25,065 nt of DNA from an uncultured bacterium. Its GTDB lineage: Bacteria; Bacillota; Clostridia; Peptostreptococcales; Anaerovoracaceae. Below, piece after piece: positions 14,814 through 22,600 of this stretch (positions are counted from its first letter, which is position 1; every line of letters begins with the position of its first letter). The notes below the pieces were generated by a model. It worked only from the letters and a program-made list of their open reading frames with translations. It did no database searches and was not told the DNA's origin. Made by a program: the position numbers and the translations under genes. The stretch lies in contig CAJMLH010000035.1 in NCBI GenBank assembly GCA_905214195.1, positions 1 through 25,065 on the forward strand. The letters run 5' to 3'.

Positions 14814-15665
14814 TTAAAACTCCTTGTCGTGTTTCTTAAAAAAATTATAGTAAACTCTTACATTTTCAATTTCAGTCCATTTTTTAACCTCGGCAGATTC
14901 ACCGCTCAAGTCATATATTAAGGCGTCTTTTAATGCCATCATAAAAGGAGAATGGGTTGCTATTATAAATTGACATCCAAGGCGCACTGAATTCTCTATA
15001 TATTCTTTAAGTTCTATCTGCTTTTCCGGCGAAAGGCTGTTTTCCGGTTCATCTAAGAGGTATAGTCCGGGTAAATCTATCTTTTCAACAAAATATCTGA
15101 AAGCACTTTCTCCGTTGGAATTTTCACGGATATTGTCCATCAGAGATTTCCTTACATATTTTGATTGTGTAGTTCTTCTCGCCAAGTTTACCTTTTTTAG
15201 TTTATCGTAATCTTCAAGAGTTTTGAAATGAAAATCAGCATACTTAGTATCGAGATAATCTTCAAGCAGTTCCTCTCTTCTAATGTCTATGCCCTCATTG
15301 ATAGTTCTCAAATTAAGCATATGATCAAACACATCATCACTTGTTATTACTCTGCTTGAATCGGGTAATGATGAATATAACCTATAATCACACATATCCG
15401 TATAATTGTCGAAAAAGTTGGTTCGATTGTAAAGTGTGTCTCTTTTAAGCTTAAGAGCTTCCCCTATAACATTCAGAGCCGTTGTTTTTCCGCATCCGTT
15501 GCCTCCGCAAAGCAGTGTAATAGGCTCAAAATCAATATTAAGAAGATTACGCTCCGACAATATTCCAAATGGGTAGTAACTATCGAAACATGTCTTTTTT
15601 TCCCTCATCAAATAACTATATTCACTTTCTCTCTCAGGAAACGAAAAATAAGACAGATATACCAT
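14814..15665 (-). CDS. AAA ATPase with ABC-type head, function unknown
   Basis: This 283-aa cytosolic protein has Walker A GGNGCGKTT (about residue 54), a signature-like SNGESA (about 188), Walker B LYLLDEPENSLSP (about 205) and the switch ATHSPF (about 241). The layout is that of compact RecF/SMC-like ATPases (AAA_21/AAA_23-type), with a helical insert between Walker A and signature in place of a long coiled coil. No membrane or nuclease domain is fused. Such proteins appear both in housekeeping and in phage-defence settings, but no partner nuclease is adjacent, so defence is not supported. It is the first gene of the run 15665-9849. Confidence 0.8.
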   Translation of the reverse strand: MVYLSYFSFPERESEYSYLMREKKTCFDSYYPFGILSERNLLNIDFEPITLLCGGNGCGKTTALNVIGEALKLKRDTLYNRTNFFDNYTDMCDYRLYSSLPDSSRVITSDDVFDHMLNLRTINEGIDIRREELLEDYLDTKYADFHFKTLEDYDKLKKVNLARRTTQSKYVRKSLMDNIRENSNGESAFRYFVEKIDLPGLYLLDEPENSLSPEKQIELKEYIENSVRLGCQFIIATHSPFMMALKDALIYDLSGESAEVKKWTEIENVRVYYNFFKKHDKEF

Positions 15666-15821
15666 ATGCTACACTCCTCTTTTATTACTTAAATTCTACC
15701 ACAAATGCTCTTTCTTTGCATCTTTCTTTTAGTCTGCAAAGGAGAGGAACTAATTGTATTATTCAATTAGCGCACCGTTTACTTTCTTTGTTATTCAAGT
15801 CCTTTAACCGTTATATTCCGA

Positions 15822-15883
15822 CATGTATACAAGACTATCCTACTTGACTGAACAACTTTTAAATGTTAAAATCGTATACAATT
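15822..15883. promoter_or_regulatory. gntR promoter with two GTATAC-centred candidate operators
   Basis: TTGACT (15844-15849), a 17-bp gap and TAAAAT (15867-15872) form a strong plus-strand promoter. Two similar palindrome-like sites flank it: CATGTATACAAG (15822-15833) and ATCGTATACAAT (15872-15883). Their centres are 49 bp apart. FCD-type GntR proteins often bind T-n-GTATAC-n-A-like sites, so autoregulation is likely. The sites are seen; binding is inferred. Confidence 0.55.
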
Positions 15884-15901
15884 TAAAGTGGGGGCAATAA
15901 A

Positions 15902-16561
15902 ATGTTAAAGCTGGATTTTTTAAGTAATGATTATAAAGAGAAAAAAACTCCTGCCCAAATAGCAGAAGAAAATATAGAAATAGATATAATTACAGGTAAA
16001 ATTCCTAAAGATAAGCGGATTAACGAAGCAGAACTTTGCAGAAGATTCAATATGAGCCGCACTCCCATCCGTGAAATTCTCAGGAGAATAGAAGGCAACG
16101 GCCTTACCTATTCGATTCCAAACAGAGGTGTTTTTGCATCCGGATTAACGGCAAGAGAAGCCGATGATTATTTTCACCTAAAGACAATACTTGAAATTCA
16201 GTGCGTAAGGTGGGCGATAGAAAGAATTGATGAACATCAAATGGACTTACTTTCGGAAACCTTTGATTTTATGCAGTTTTACACCATGAGCAATGACCTT
16301 GATAAAATTCTTAAAATCAACGAAGGCTTTGATTCCATAATATATAATGCCGCTCATAATGCCGAACTTGAAAAGCGACTTCACCGGTACAACTTTATCA
16401 TAAAACATGCCAATGCCGAAATTAAATATCCGTTAAATTATCTTCCTACAGTTTTGGAAGAACACCGTGCTATATTCAATGCCTTTACCGCTCATGATCC
16501 TCATGCCGGTGCAAAAGCCGCCGAAATACACATGTACAAATCTATGCTCAGGCGAAAATAA
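15902..16561 (+). CDS. GntR-family transcriptional regulator, FCD type
   Basis: The 219-aa protein has a winged helix-turn-helix at about residues 20-80 (INEAELCRRFNMSRTPIREILRRIEGNGL, with the GntR wing NRGVFASG). An all-helical effector domain of the FCD type follows (about 85-215). The conserved metal-binding His and Asp pattern is partly visible (EHRAIFNAFTAHDP, EIHMYKSMLRR). Such proteins sense small carboxylic acids, amino acids or sugars. It stands alone on the plus strand between convergent and divergent genes, so its targets may be itself and distant genes. The ATG follows GTGGGGGC. Ligand is unknown. Confidence 0.9.
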   Translation: MLKLDFLSNDYKEKKTPAQIAEENIEIDIITGKIPKDKRINEAELCRRFNMSRTPIREILRRIEGNGLTYSIPNRGVFASGLTAREADDYFHLKTILEIQCVRWAIERIDEHQMDLLSETFDFMQFYTMSNDLDKILKINEGFDSIIYNAAHNAELEKRLHRYNFIIKHANAEIKYPLNYLPTVLEEHRAIFNAFTAHDPHAGAKAAEIHMYKSMLRRK

Positions 16562-16577
16562 ATTTTTAAAGCACCAT

Positions 16578-17150
16578 CTAAATAATTCCAAGGTGCTCAA
16601 GCAAAATTTTAGTTCCTATCAAAATAAGAATAAGACCGCCTGCAACCGTTGCCTTGTTCTTGTATTTGAATCCGAACTTCTTCCCTATCAATACACCTAT
16701 TGCTGACAAAATAAAGGTGGTAGCACCTATCATTACTGCGGCGCTTACGATTTCAACCTTTAAAAATGCGAAAGAAATTCCCACTGCCAAAGCATCTATA
16801 CTGGTTGCAACCGCTAATATAAGTATCTCTTTTATGTCTACTGCTGTTTCCAAAATCCGGGATTCTTCCTCATCGCTTCCCCTTATGACTTCTATTATCA
16901 TCTTTCCGCCTATGAATAACAGCAGTAAAAATGCTATCCAATGATCCACAGCCACTATATACTCTTCAAACTGTTTCCCCAAAAAATATCCGGCTGCAGG
17001 CATAAACGCCTGAAATCCGCCAAAAAACAATGCAATTATCAAAATATTTGACAAAGTCGCCTTTCTCATGGACAAACCTTTACATATCGCAGCGGCAAAT
17101 GCATCCATTGAAAGCCCTATGCCTATCATAAATACTTCAAATACCCCCAT
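16578..17150 (-). CDS. mntP: Manganese efflux pump MntP
   Basis: This 190-aa protein has six predicted membrane helices in two repeats, each with the family's acidic signature (GLSMDAFAAAICKGL near residue 14 and TSIDALAVGISFA near 118). These Asp residues line the ion path in MntP (YebN), which exports Mn(II). The ATG at 17150 is preceded by a strong AGGAGGAG and is preferred over the in-frame start 21 nt upstream. No manganese riboswitch of the yybP-ykoY type was found upstream. It faces the gntR gene tail-to-tail. Confidence 0.93.
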   Translation of the reverse strand: MGVFEVFMIGIGLSMDAFAAAICKGLSMRKATLSNILIIALFFGGFQAFMPAAGYFLGKQFEEYIVAVDHWIAFLLLLFIGGKMIIEVIRGSDEEESRILETAVDIKEILILAVATSIDALAVGISFAFLKVEIVSAAVMIGATTFILSAIGVLIGKKFGFKYKNKATVAGGLILILIGTKILLEHLGII

Positions 17151-17247
17151 AACTCCTCCTATAAAAAACATGTACCCATTTTACAATAAAATATGCCCTT
17201 AATCAACGATTATTAAAGTTTCTGACATCCAAATCACCCAATTTAAA

Positions 17248-17342
17248 AATCCCCCTTTGCCAATTCTTAAGCCTGATTTGTATCATATCCGCCGGATAGC
17301 TGAATTTAGAATACATATCAAGTTGACTGACAAAAGGGGATT
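17248..17342 (-). terminator. Long imperfect palindrome between clpB and mntP
   Basis: The arms AATCCCCCTTTGCCA (17248-17262) and its near-complement at 17329-17342 enclose a second inverted pair (ATTCTTAA/TTTAGAAT) and a central TATCC-GCC-GGATA hairpin. On the minus strand the structure ends in ATTTTTAAAT, so it could be the clpB terminator. Its length (~95 bp) and nested arms also fit a small inverted-repeat element or a structured RNA. No other copy is visible in the window. Confidence 0.45.
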
Positions 17343-17382
17343 ATTTATTTAATTCTCAGCGAGACTTTTAGTTTAATCTCTT

Positions 17383-19974
17383 TTATTCAGCTGAAATCTC
17401 AAGTCTGCTGCCATCGCTGTTTATAACAACCGTCTGGCCGTCGACTATATCGCCCTTTATTATCATGGATGCAATCTGTGTCTCTATATTTTTTTGCAGA
17501 TAACGGTTAACAGGTCTTGCTCCATAGTGCGGGTCATACGCTTCTTCTGCTATGAAAGATTTTGCTTCATCTGTCAGTTTAAGATGCATATCCCGGCGGA
17601 GAAGTCTGTTTTCCAGCCCTTTCAAAGAAAGAGCTATTATATCCATAATCTGATTCCTGGTTAGAGGACTGAACAGTATTATATCATCAATTCTGTTTAA
17701 AAACTCCGGTCTGAAATAGTTTTTAAGCAGTCCTTGAACTTTCTCTTCCACCTCACTTGAAATTTTTCCGTCTTCCTGCATATTCTCAATGAGATCGCTG
17801 CTTCCTATATTGGAAGTCATAATCACTATAGTATTTTTAAAATCCACGGTACGCCCCTGATTGTCTGTCAATCTACCGTCATCAAGAAGTTGCAGTAATA
17901 TATTGAATACATCCGGATGAGCCTTTTCTATCTCATCAAACAATATAACGCTGTACGGTTTGCGCCTTACTGCCTCGGTCAACTGACCGCCTTCGTCATA
18001 TCCCACATATCCGGGAGGCGCTCCTACCAGTCTTGATACCGAATGTTTTTCCATATATTCAGACATATCTATTCTTATCAAGTTCTTTTCAGTATCGAAA
18101 AGTGCTTCAGATAATGCTTTAGTTAATTCTGTTTTACCTACTCCTGTAGGGCCCAAAAATATGAATGAACCTATAGGTCTGTTTTCATCCTTAAGACCTG
18201 CTCTGGCACGCAAAATAGCCTCTGAGACAGCCGTAACTCCCTCTTCCTGTCCGATTACTCTCCTATGAAGAATTTCCGGCAATCTGAGGAGTTTTTCCCT
18301 CTCGCTTTCCACAAGTTTGCTTACAGGGATTCCCGTCCATCCGGAAATAACCTCTGCAATTTCTTCCTCAGTTACTTCCTCCTTGAGTAGTCTGTCTCCG
18401 TCATCTTTGGAGGCAGCCTCTTTTTCATCCTCCAATTTTTTCTCCAGTTCAGGAAGTGTTCCGTATTTAAGCTTAGCCAGTTTTTCAAGGTCGTAATTAC
18501 GCTCGGCTTCTTCCATCTGCCGCTTTACTTCCTCTATCTGCTGTTTTGTTCCTTTTACCTCGGAAATGGCTTGTTTTTCCATCTCCCATTTGGCTCTCAT
18601 CGAGGAATTTTCCTCTTTCAAAGCAGAAAGTTCTTTCTCAAGGGCCGAAAGTCTAACCTTTGATCCTTTATCCGTTTCTTTTCCTAAAGCTTGTTTTTCT
18701 ATTTCAAGCTGCATTATCTTTCTCGATATTTCATCCAGCTCTGCCGGCATACTGTCTATTTCCGTTCTTATTCTTGCCGCCGCTTCATCCATTAAGTCTA
18801 TTGCCTTATCAGGCAGAAATCTGTCACTTATATATCTGTCGGAAAGAGTAGCACACGCTATAAGAGCACTATCTGTAATTCTAACTCCGTGATGTATCTC
18901 AAATCTTTCTTTCAGTCCTCTTAAAATTGAAATCGTATCTTCCACAGACGGCTGATCAACCAACACCTTTTGGAATCTTCTTTCGAGAGCTGCATCTTTT
19001 TCTATATATTTTCTGTATTCATCAAGAGTCGTTGCCCCTATGCAATGCAGTTCTCCTCTTGCAAGCTTAGGTTTAAGCAGGTTTCCGGCATCCATTGAAC
19101 CTTCTGTGCGCCCTGCTCCCACTATATTGTGGATTTCGTCTATAAACAGAATTATTCTGCCCTCCGACTTTTCTACCTCGTTTAGGACTGCCTTAAGCCG
19201 TTCTTCAAATTCTCCCCTAAACTTTGCTCCGGCTATAAGCGCACCCATATCAAGTGCAAATATAGTCTTATCTTTTAGACCCTCAGGAACATCCCCGTTT
19301 AATATTCTCTGCGCCAATCCCTCTACCACGGCTGTCTTACCTACTCCCGGCTCTCCTATTAATACGGGATTATTCTTTGTTCTTCTCGAAAGAATTTGAA
19401 TAGCATGTCTTATTTCGGCATCACGACCTATTACAGGATCTAATTTACCGTCTCTTGCCATTTCTACCAAATCTCGTCCGTATTTTTTTAGGGCGTCGTA
19501 GTTTTCTTCCGGATTTTGGCTTGTAATTCTCTGATTTCCTCTTACCTTGGATAAAGCTTCAAGAAAGCTTTCTTTTGTTACTCCGAAATCCTTTAAAATC
19601 CTTGCGCTTGCAGTCCCCTTTTCTTCAAGCAAAGCCAAATAAAGATGTTCAACACTTACATATTCATCTTTAAAATTCTCGGCTATTTTTTCTGCACTTA
19701 GCATAAGCTGAGAAAATCTTCTCGATGTGTACATGTTATCTGCTGCCCCTGTCACCTTAGGCAGTTTGGCGATTTCATCTTTTAGAACCGCCGTCAATGC
19801 ATCTGTATTTACCTTGTTATATTTGAGCAGTTTAGGAATAAGACCGTCTCTCTGCATCATCAGCGCCAGATGAAGATGCTCTCCGTCTATCATCTGCTGC
19901 CCTTCCGATATTGCTATATTCTGGCAGTCAACTATGGCCGACTGTGCGTTTTGTGTATATTTTTCTATGTTCAT
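17383..19974 (-). CDS. clpB: Heat-shock disaggregase ClpB
   Basis: This 863-aa protein has all ClpB parts in order. The N-domain (about 1-145) comes first, then ATPase domain 1 with Walker A GEPGVGKT (207-214) and ILFIDEIH. A long coiled-coil middle domain (about 410-525) is rich in Glu, Lys and Leu. ATPase domain 2 has GPTGVGKT (near 605) and VILFDEIEKAH, and a small C-terminal domain follows (HYGARPVNRYLQ). The hexamer pulls proteins out of aggregates together with the DnaK system. It has no ClpP-binding loop, in line with ClpB. The GAAAGGGGATGAG site precedes the ATG. Control by HrcA is supported by the CIRCE element just upstream. Confidence 0.97.
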   Translation of the reverse strand: MNIEKYTQNAQSAIVDCQNIAISEGQQMIDGEHLHLALMMQRDGLIPKLLKYNKVNTDALTAVLKDEIAKLPKVTGAADNMYTSRRFSQLMLSAEKIAENFKDEYVSVEHLYLALLEEKGTASARILKDFGVTKESFLEALSKVRGNQRITSQNPEENYDALKKYGRDLVEMARDGKLDPVIGRDAEIRHAIQILSRRTKNNPVLIGEPGVGKTAVVEGLAQRILNGDVPEGLKDKTIFALDMGALIAGAKFRGEFEERLKAVLNEVEKSEGRIILFIDEIHNIVGAGRTEGSMDAGNLLKPKLARGELHCIGATTLDEYRKYIEKDAALERRFQKVLVDQPSVEDTISILRGLKERFEIHHGVRITDSALIACATLSDRYISDRFLPDKAIDLMDEAAARIRTEIDSMPAELDEISRKIMQLEIEKQALGKETDKGSKVRLSALEKELSALKEENSSMRAKWEMEKQAISEVKGTKQQIEEVKRQMEEAERNYDLEKLAKLKYGTLPELEKKLEDEKEAASKDDGDRLLKEEVTEEEIAEVISGWTGIPVSKLVESEREKLLRLPEILHRRVIGQEEGVTAVSEAILRARAGLKDENRPIGSFIFLGPTGVGKTELTKALSEALFDTEKNLIRIDMSEYMEKHSVSRLVGAPPGYVGYDEGGQLTEAVRRKPYSVILFDEIEKAHPDVFNILLQLLDDGRLTDNQGRTVDFKNTIVIMTSNIGSSDLIENMQEDGKISSEVEEKVQGLLKNYFRPEFLNRIDDIILFSPLTRNQIMDIIALSLKGLENRLLRRDMHLKLTDEAKSFIAEEAYDPHYGARPVNRYLQKNIETQIASMIIKGDIVDGQTVVINSDGSRLEISAE

Positions 19975-20003
19975 AAACTCATCCCCTTTCAGTTTATAAG
20001 CAT

Positions 20004-20032
20004 ATTATACACCTCAAAAAAACAAAAGTAAA
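20004..20032 (-). promoter_or_regulatory. clpB: clpB promoter (sigma-A type)
   Basis: TTTACT (20032-20027), a 17-bp spacer and TATAAT (20009-20004) read on the minus strand; the CIRCE element begins 8 nt upstream of the -35 box. Confidence 0.7.
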
Positions 20033-20039
20033 GAGTTTT

Positions 20040-20066
20040 TTAGCACTCATCATCATAGAGTGCTAA
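20040..20066. promoter_or_regulatory. CIRCE element (HrcA operator) for clpB
   Basis: TTAGCACTC-N9-GAGTGCTAA matches the CIRCE consensus at all 18 arm positions, with the canonical 9-nt spacer. It lies just upstream of the clpB promoter. The gene of the regulator is not in the window. HrcA binds this site in Firmicutes and represses heat-shock genes. The element overlaps the last codons and stop of the neighbouring GNAT gene. Confidence 0.97.
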
Positions 20067-20490
20067 TATTTTTTAAACTTTTTGACAGAAAAAGTTCCGC
20101 AGGCTGTTCATACCCCGGAATATCTATAATAAGGCTTCCGCAATCTTTGTATCCCATCTTTCTATAAAAATTTTGTGCATTCTCGTTTACTTGTGTGGAA
20201 GTTAAAACCATACCATATCCCTTTACTCGCATCTCGAATTCCCAGTGCTCCATTAACTTCCTGCCATATCCACTTTGTCTGTAATTACAATCAATATACA
20301 GCATTGTACAAAACGGTATGCTGTCCCAAAACAGATTATATCTCATCAAGCCAATTGGCTTATTGTCTTTTGATAATATATAGCCTCTTTTGCTGCAAAC
20401 CTTATTTTCAAATTCTTCTTCCGGTAAATGTTTGTCAAGCGTATACCAGAATTCTTTATCGTTAATATCAGCATATCTGATTTCAATCAT
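20053..20490 (-). CDS. GNAT-family N-acetyltransferase
   Basis: This complete 145-aa single-domain GNAT begins MIEIRYADINDKEF and has the acetyl-CoA-binding motif RQSGYGRKLMEHWE (about residue 72) and the late NENAQNFYRKMGYKD block. The substrate cannot be told. The ATG follows AGAGGTGCG. Its last codons and stop lie inside the CIRCE element that controls clpB, so the C-terminal residues may be held partly by the DNA-binding constraint. No clear terminator separates it from the clpB promoter, so read-through into clpB is possible. Confidence 0.85.
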   Translation of the reverse strand: MIEIRYADINDKEFWYTLDKHLPEEEFENKVCSKRGYILSKDNKPIGLMRYNLFWDSIPFCTMLYIDCNYRQSGYGRKLMEHWEFEMRVKGYGMVLTSTQVNENAQNFYRKMGYKDCGSLIIDIPGYEQPAELFLSKSLKNISTL

Positions 20491-20557
20491 TTACGCACCT
20501 CTTTAAATCAAATTTCAACACTTTTCATATAATCAATTATATCACATCAAATCCATT

Positions 20558-20580
20558 AAAAAACGGCTTATCAAAAGCCG
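20558..20580 (-). terminator. Terminator of the M50 protease gene
   Basis: CGGCTT (20564-20569) pairs with AAGCCG (20575-20580) around a 5-nt loop; on the minus strand the stem is followed by six T. It lies 18 nt after the protease stop. Confidence 0.8.
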
Positions 20581-20597
20581 CTTTTAATTATTCATAT

Positions 20598-21317
20598 TCA
20601 GAAAAACAAGTTTATAAAGAAATTGATACCCGGACTTAAAATCCTATCGGTTATATTGAAAATTATAAGAACCATCAATATCAAAAATCCATTTTGGTAT
20701 AAAGTGTTGTACCATCCGTATTTCTGCAAGTCGAAAATCTGGGTCAATATTCCGAATCCGTCCAACGGAGGTACCGGAATCAGATTGAATATCATGAGTA
20801 CTATATTAACTGTCATTATGTAATAAACTATATAAAACGCAGCTTCTCCTACTCCATAGTATACCCCCATGCCCATAGAATTAACCATCAATTTAAGACC
20901 AAGAGAGGCAACAAAAGCAATCAGGAAATTCATAACAACTCCTGCCAATGCCACCATAAGTTCATCTCTTCTTCTATGTTTATAATATCTTGGATCTATC
21001 TGAACCGGTTCTCCCCAACCGAAACCGGCAAAAAACAGTGCCAAAAATCCTATAGGATCCAGATGTCTCAATGGATTCAGCGAAAGTCTGCCTTGAAGTT
21101 TGGGTGTTGGGTCTCCAAGCCAATATGAAACATAACCGTGAGCAGCCTCATGAAATGTAAGACCTATTATTATACCCGGCAATATCAGAAGCTGAGAATA
21201 CAGCCAATCGCCCATGCTTTGACTTGAACTCACCATTTTATTAGCCAAAAGCATAACGATTATTATAACTATTGCAGGATTGACATTTCTAAACAATCTT
21301 CTGAATTTATCTCTCAT
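20598..21317 (-). CDS. M50 site-2-type membrane metalloprotease
   Basis: This 239-aa protein has about five to six membrane helices with the zinc motif HEAAHG (about residue 56-61) and the distal Asp motif NLIPVPPLDGFG (about 179-190) that completes the site. GRLSLNPLRHLDPIG is typical of the small single-core M50 group without a PDZ domain. The members often act in regulated intramembrane cleavage; the substrate is unknown. The ATG is preceded by AAAAGGGG. It diverges from the LysM gene. Confidence 0.9.
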   Translation of the reverse strand: MRDKFRRLFRNVNPAIVIIIVMLLANKMVSSSQSMGDWLYSQLLILPGIIIGLTFHEAAHGYVSYWLGDPTPKLQGRLSLNPLRHLDPIGFLALFFAGFGWGEPVQIDPRYYKHRRRDELMVALAGVVMNFLIAFVASLGLKLMVNSMGMGVYYGVGEAAFYIVYYIMTVNIVLMIFNLIPVPPLDGFGILTQIFDLQKYGWYNTLYQNGFLILMVLIIFNITDRILSPGINFFINLFF

Positions 21318-21418
21318 CTTTTATCCCCTTTTAATAAATTTCTATATATTTTAGCACATTTCTCTGCCCTTTTAAATAATATATTGTAAGAACTTTAGTT
21401 TTTTGAAAGGTGGTTTTT

Positions 21419-21766
21419 ATGAAAACATCTCTTGTCTGTATTGACATCTATACCGTGAATAAGGGAGATACTCTCTATTCTATCTCCGAAAAATATGATG
21501 TACCTGTAAGTCTTCTTATGAGAATCAACTGTATTGACGACCCTTATAATCTACAAGTCGGTGTCAAACTATGCATACCGGGTACAGAAGACCAGCTTCC
21601 CGGCAACGGTCCTGCACCTTATAAAACTCACACTGTAATCCCCGGTGATACTTTGTATTTAATTGCAAAAAAACATGGTATAAAATTAGACAGTCTTATG
21701 CGTGCAAATCCCGATATCGATCCTTATAACCTGCTTATAGGCACAGAACTTAGAATTCCGGGATAA
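21419..21766 (+). CDS. Small protein with two LysM domains
   Basis: The 115-aa protein has two LysM repeats (about residues 11-55 and 70-114): YTVNKGDTLYSISEKY to LCIPG and HTVIPGDTLYLIAKKH to LRIPG, each ending in a DPYNL-containing loop. There is no signal peptide and no enzyme domain. LysM binds N-acetylglucosamine polymers such as peptidoglycan. Without a Sec signal it may act in spore-coat or forespore material, or leave by an unusual path; this is inference. The ATG at 21419 has AAAGGTGG before it; the upstream GTG is less likely. Confidence 0.85.
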   Translation: MKTSLVCIDIYTVNKGDTLYSISEKYDVPVSLLMRINCIDDPYNLQVGVKLCIPGTEDQLPGNGPAPYKTHTVIPGDTLYLIAKKHGIKLDSLMRANPDIDPYNLLIGTELRIPG

Positions 21767-21797
21767 CCTTGCAGCTATTCTTATTACTTATTAAAAC

Positions 21798-21820
21798 AGG
21801 CAGGACTTTTCATCCTGCCT
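21798..21820. terminator. Bidirectional terminator between convergent genes
   Basis: AGGCAGGA (21798-21805) pairs with TCCTGCCT (21813-21820) around a 7-nt loop between the LysM gene (plus) and the gatD-like gene (minus). The flanks are T-rich on both sides (TGTTATATTTT; TGTTTTAAT on the minus strand). Confidence 0.75.
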
Positions 21821-21829
21821 TGTTATATT

Positions 21830-22600
21830 TTAAATACAATTTGTAAGTTTTGTCTTCTTACTTAATGCAAACCTCTTTTTAGATTCAAGAGACTTCTTTT
21901 CAAGTGACATATCTATCTCAAAATCATCAAATTCAATTCCGGCACTTTCCGAAGCCCTTCTCACAATTTCTTTTGTGAGCCAAGGATTAAGCACAAGCAA
22001 AGGTCCAAGCACATTTGTAAATATGGAATTGTTTTTTATTACACCCTCATTTCTGTCCTTTCCGGTGTTTCCGAATCCATATATCAGTGTTCCGAAAGAT
22101 TTTTCACTTTGACTTATCATATCAGTCATCTGAATCTGTACGCCAAAACATTCCTCATTGTCTTTACTGTAATTTTCAGTAAAGCAAATGTCATCACCGT
22201 ACACATATTTTCTTTCCTCAAAACTGCAGTCTATAAGTCCGAGACCTTTAATAACGCTGCCATCTTCTCTTTTTACATCATTTCCGAATATGCAGCATCC
22301 TGTTCCTGTAGCAAGAATAACTCGTCCGCTTTCAATAAATTCCCGCAATTTATCGTAATAAGGTCTAAGCTTGTCTATAACAGTCTCAAATGAAGTGATT
22401 TCCCCGGGCGGGCAAAAGATTATTCCATAATCCATAGGCTCAAAGTCTGATGTTTGAAAATCTATTTTTTCAACTTCAAGGTCTATTCCCGCCAAAGATG
22501 CCATCCTCTCAAGAGCCATTATATTTCCTCTTTCTCCATGAAGAAAAAGAATATCGGGAAAAAGCCATGCCGCTTTCATTATATTTGTTGCCTTTTCCAT
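21830..22600 (-). CDS. gatD: GatD-like amidotransferase subunit, catalytic dyad apparently lost
   Basis: The 256-aa protein is the partner of the MurT-like protein upstream: the stop and start share a base (TGATG). The class I glutaminase layout is visible (YGIIFCPPGEITSF, VILATGTGCCIFG, IYGFGNTGKDRNEGV, LGPLLVLNP). In GatD the nucleophile sits in a CGGYQ-like turn. Here the aligned residues are G99-T-G-C-C, so the nucleophile position appears to be Gly99, with cysteines at 102 and 103. The usual His precedes GPLL; here that position is Leu198. GatD normally feeds ammonia from glutamine to MurT to amidate lipid II. This copy may lack glutaminase activity or use Cys102/103. The alignment is by eye. 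Confidence 0.75.
   Translation of the reverse strand: MEKATNIMKAAWLFPDILFLHGERGNIMALERMASLAGIDLEVEKIDFQTSDFEPMDYGIIFCPPGEITSFETVIDKLRPYYDKLREFIESGRVILATGTGCCIFGNDVKREDGSVIKGLGLIDCSFEERKYVYGDDICFTENYSKDNEECFGVQIQMTDMISQSEKSFGTLIYGFGNTGKDRNEGVIKNNSIFTNVLGPLLVLNPWLTKEIVRRASESAGIEFDDFEIDMSLEKKSLESKKRFALSKKTKLTNCI

Noticed and set aside
14814..15665. Anti-phage ATPase-nuclease (OLD/Gabija/retron-like) system
   Set aside because: The ATPase has no TOPRIM domain and no adjacent nuclease or effector; the next genes look metabolic.
16571..16602. AGCACC/GGTGCT stem as terminator between gntR and mntP
   Set aside because: The stem is only 6 bp with a loop of about 20 nt, and it overlaps the end of the mntP coding region.
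17151..17382. Manganese (yybP-ykoY) riboswitch upstream of mntP
   Set aside because: The conserved GGGGAGUAG-type core and its partner loop are absent; the G-rich arm present belongs to the long palindrome.
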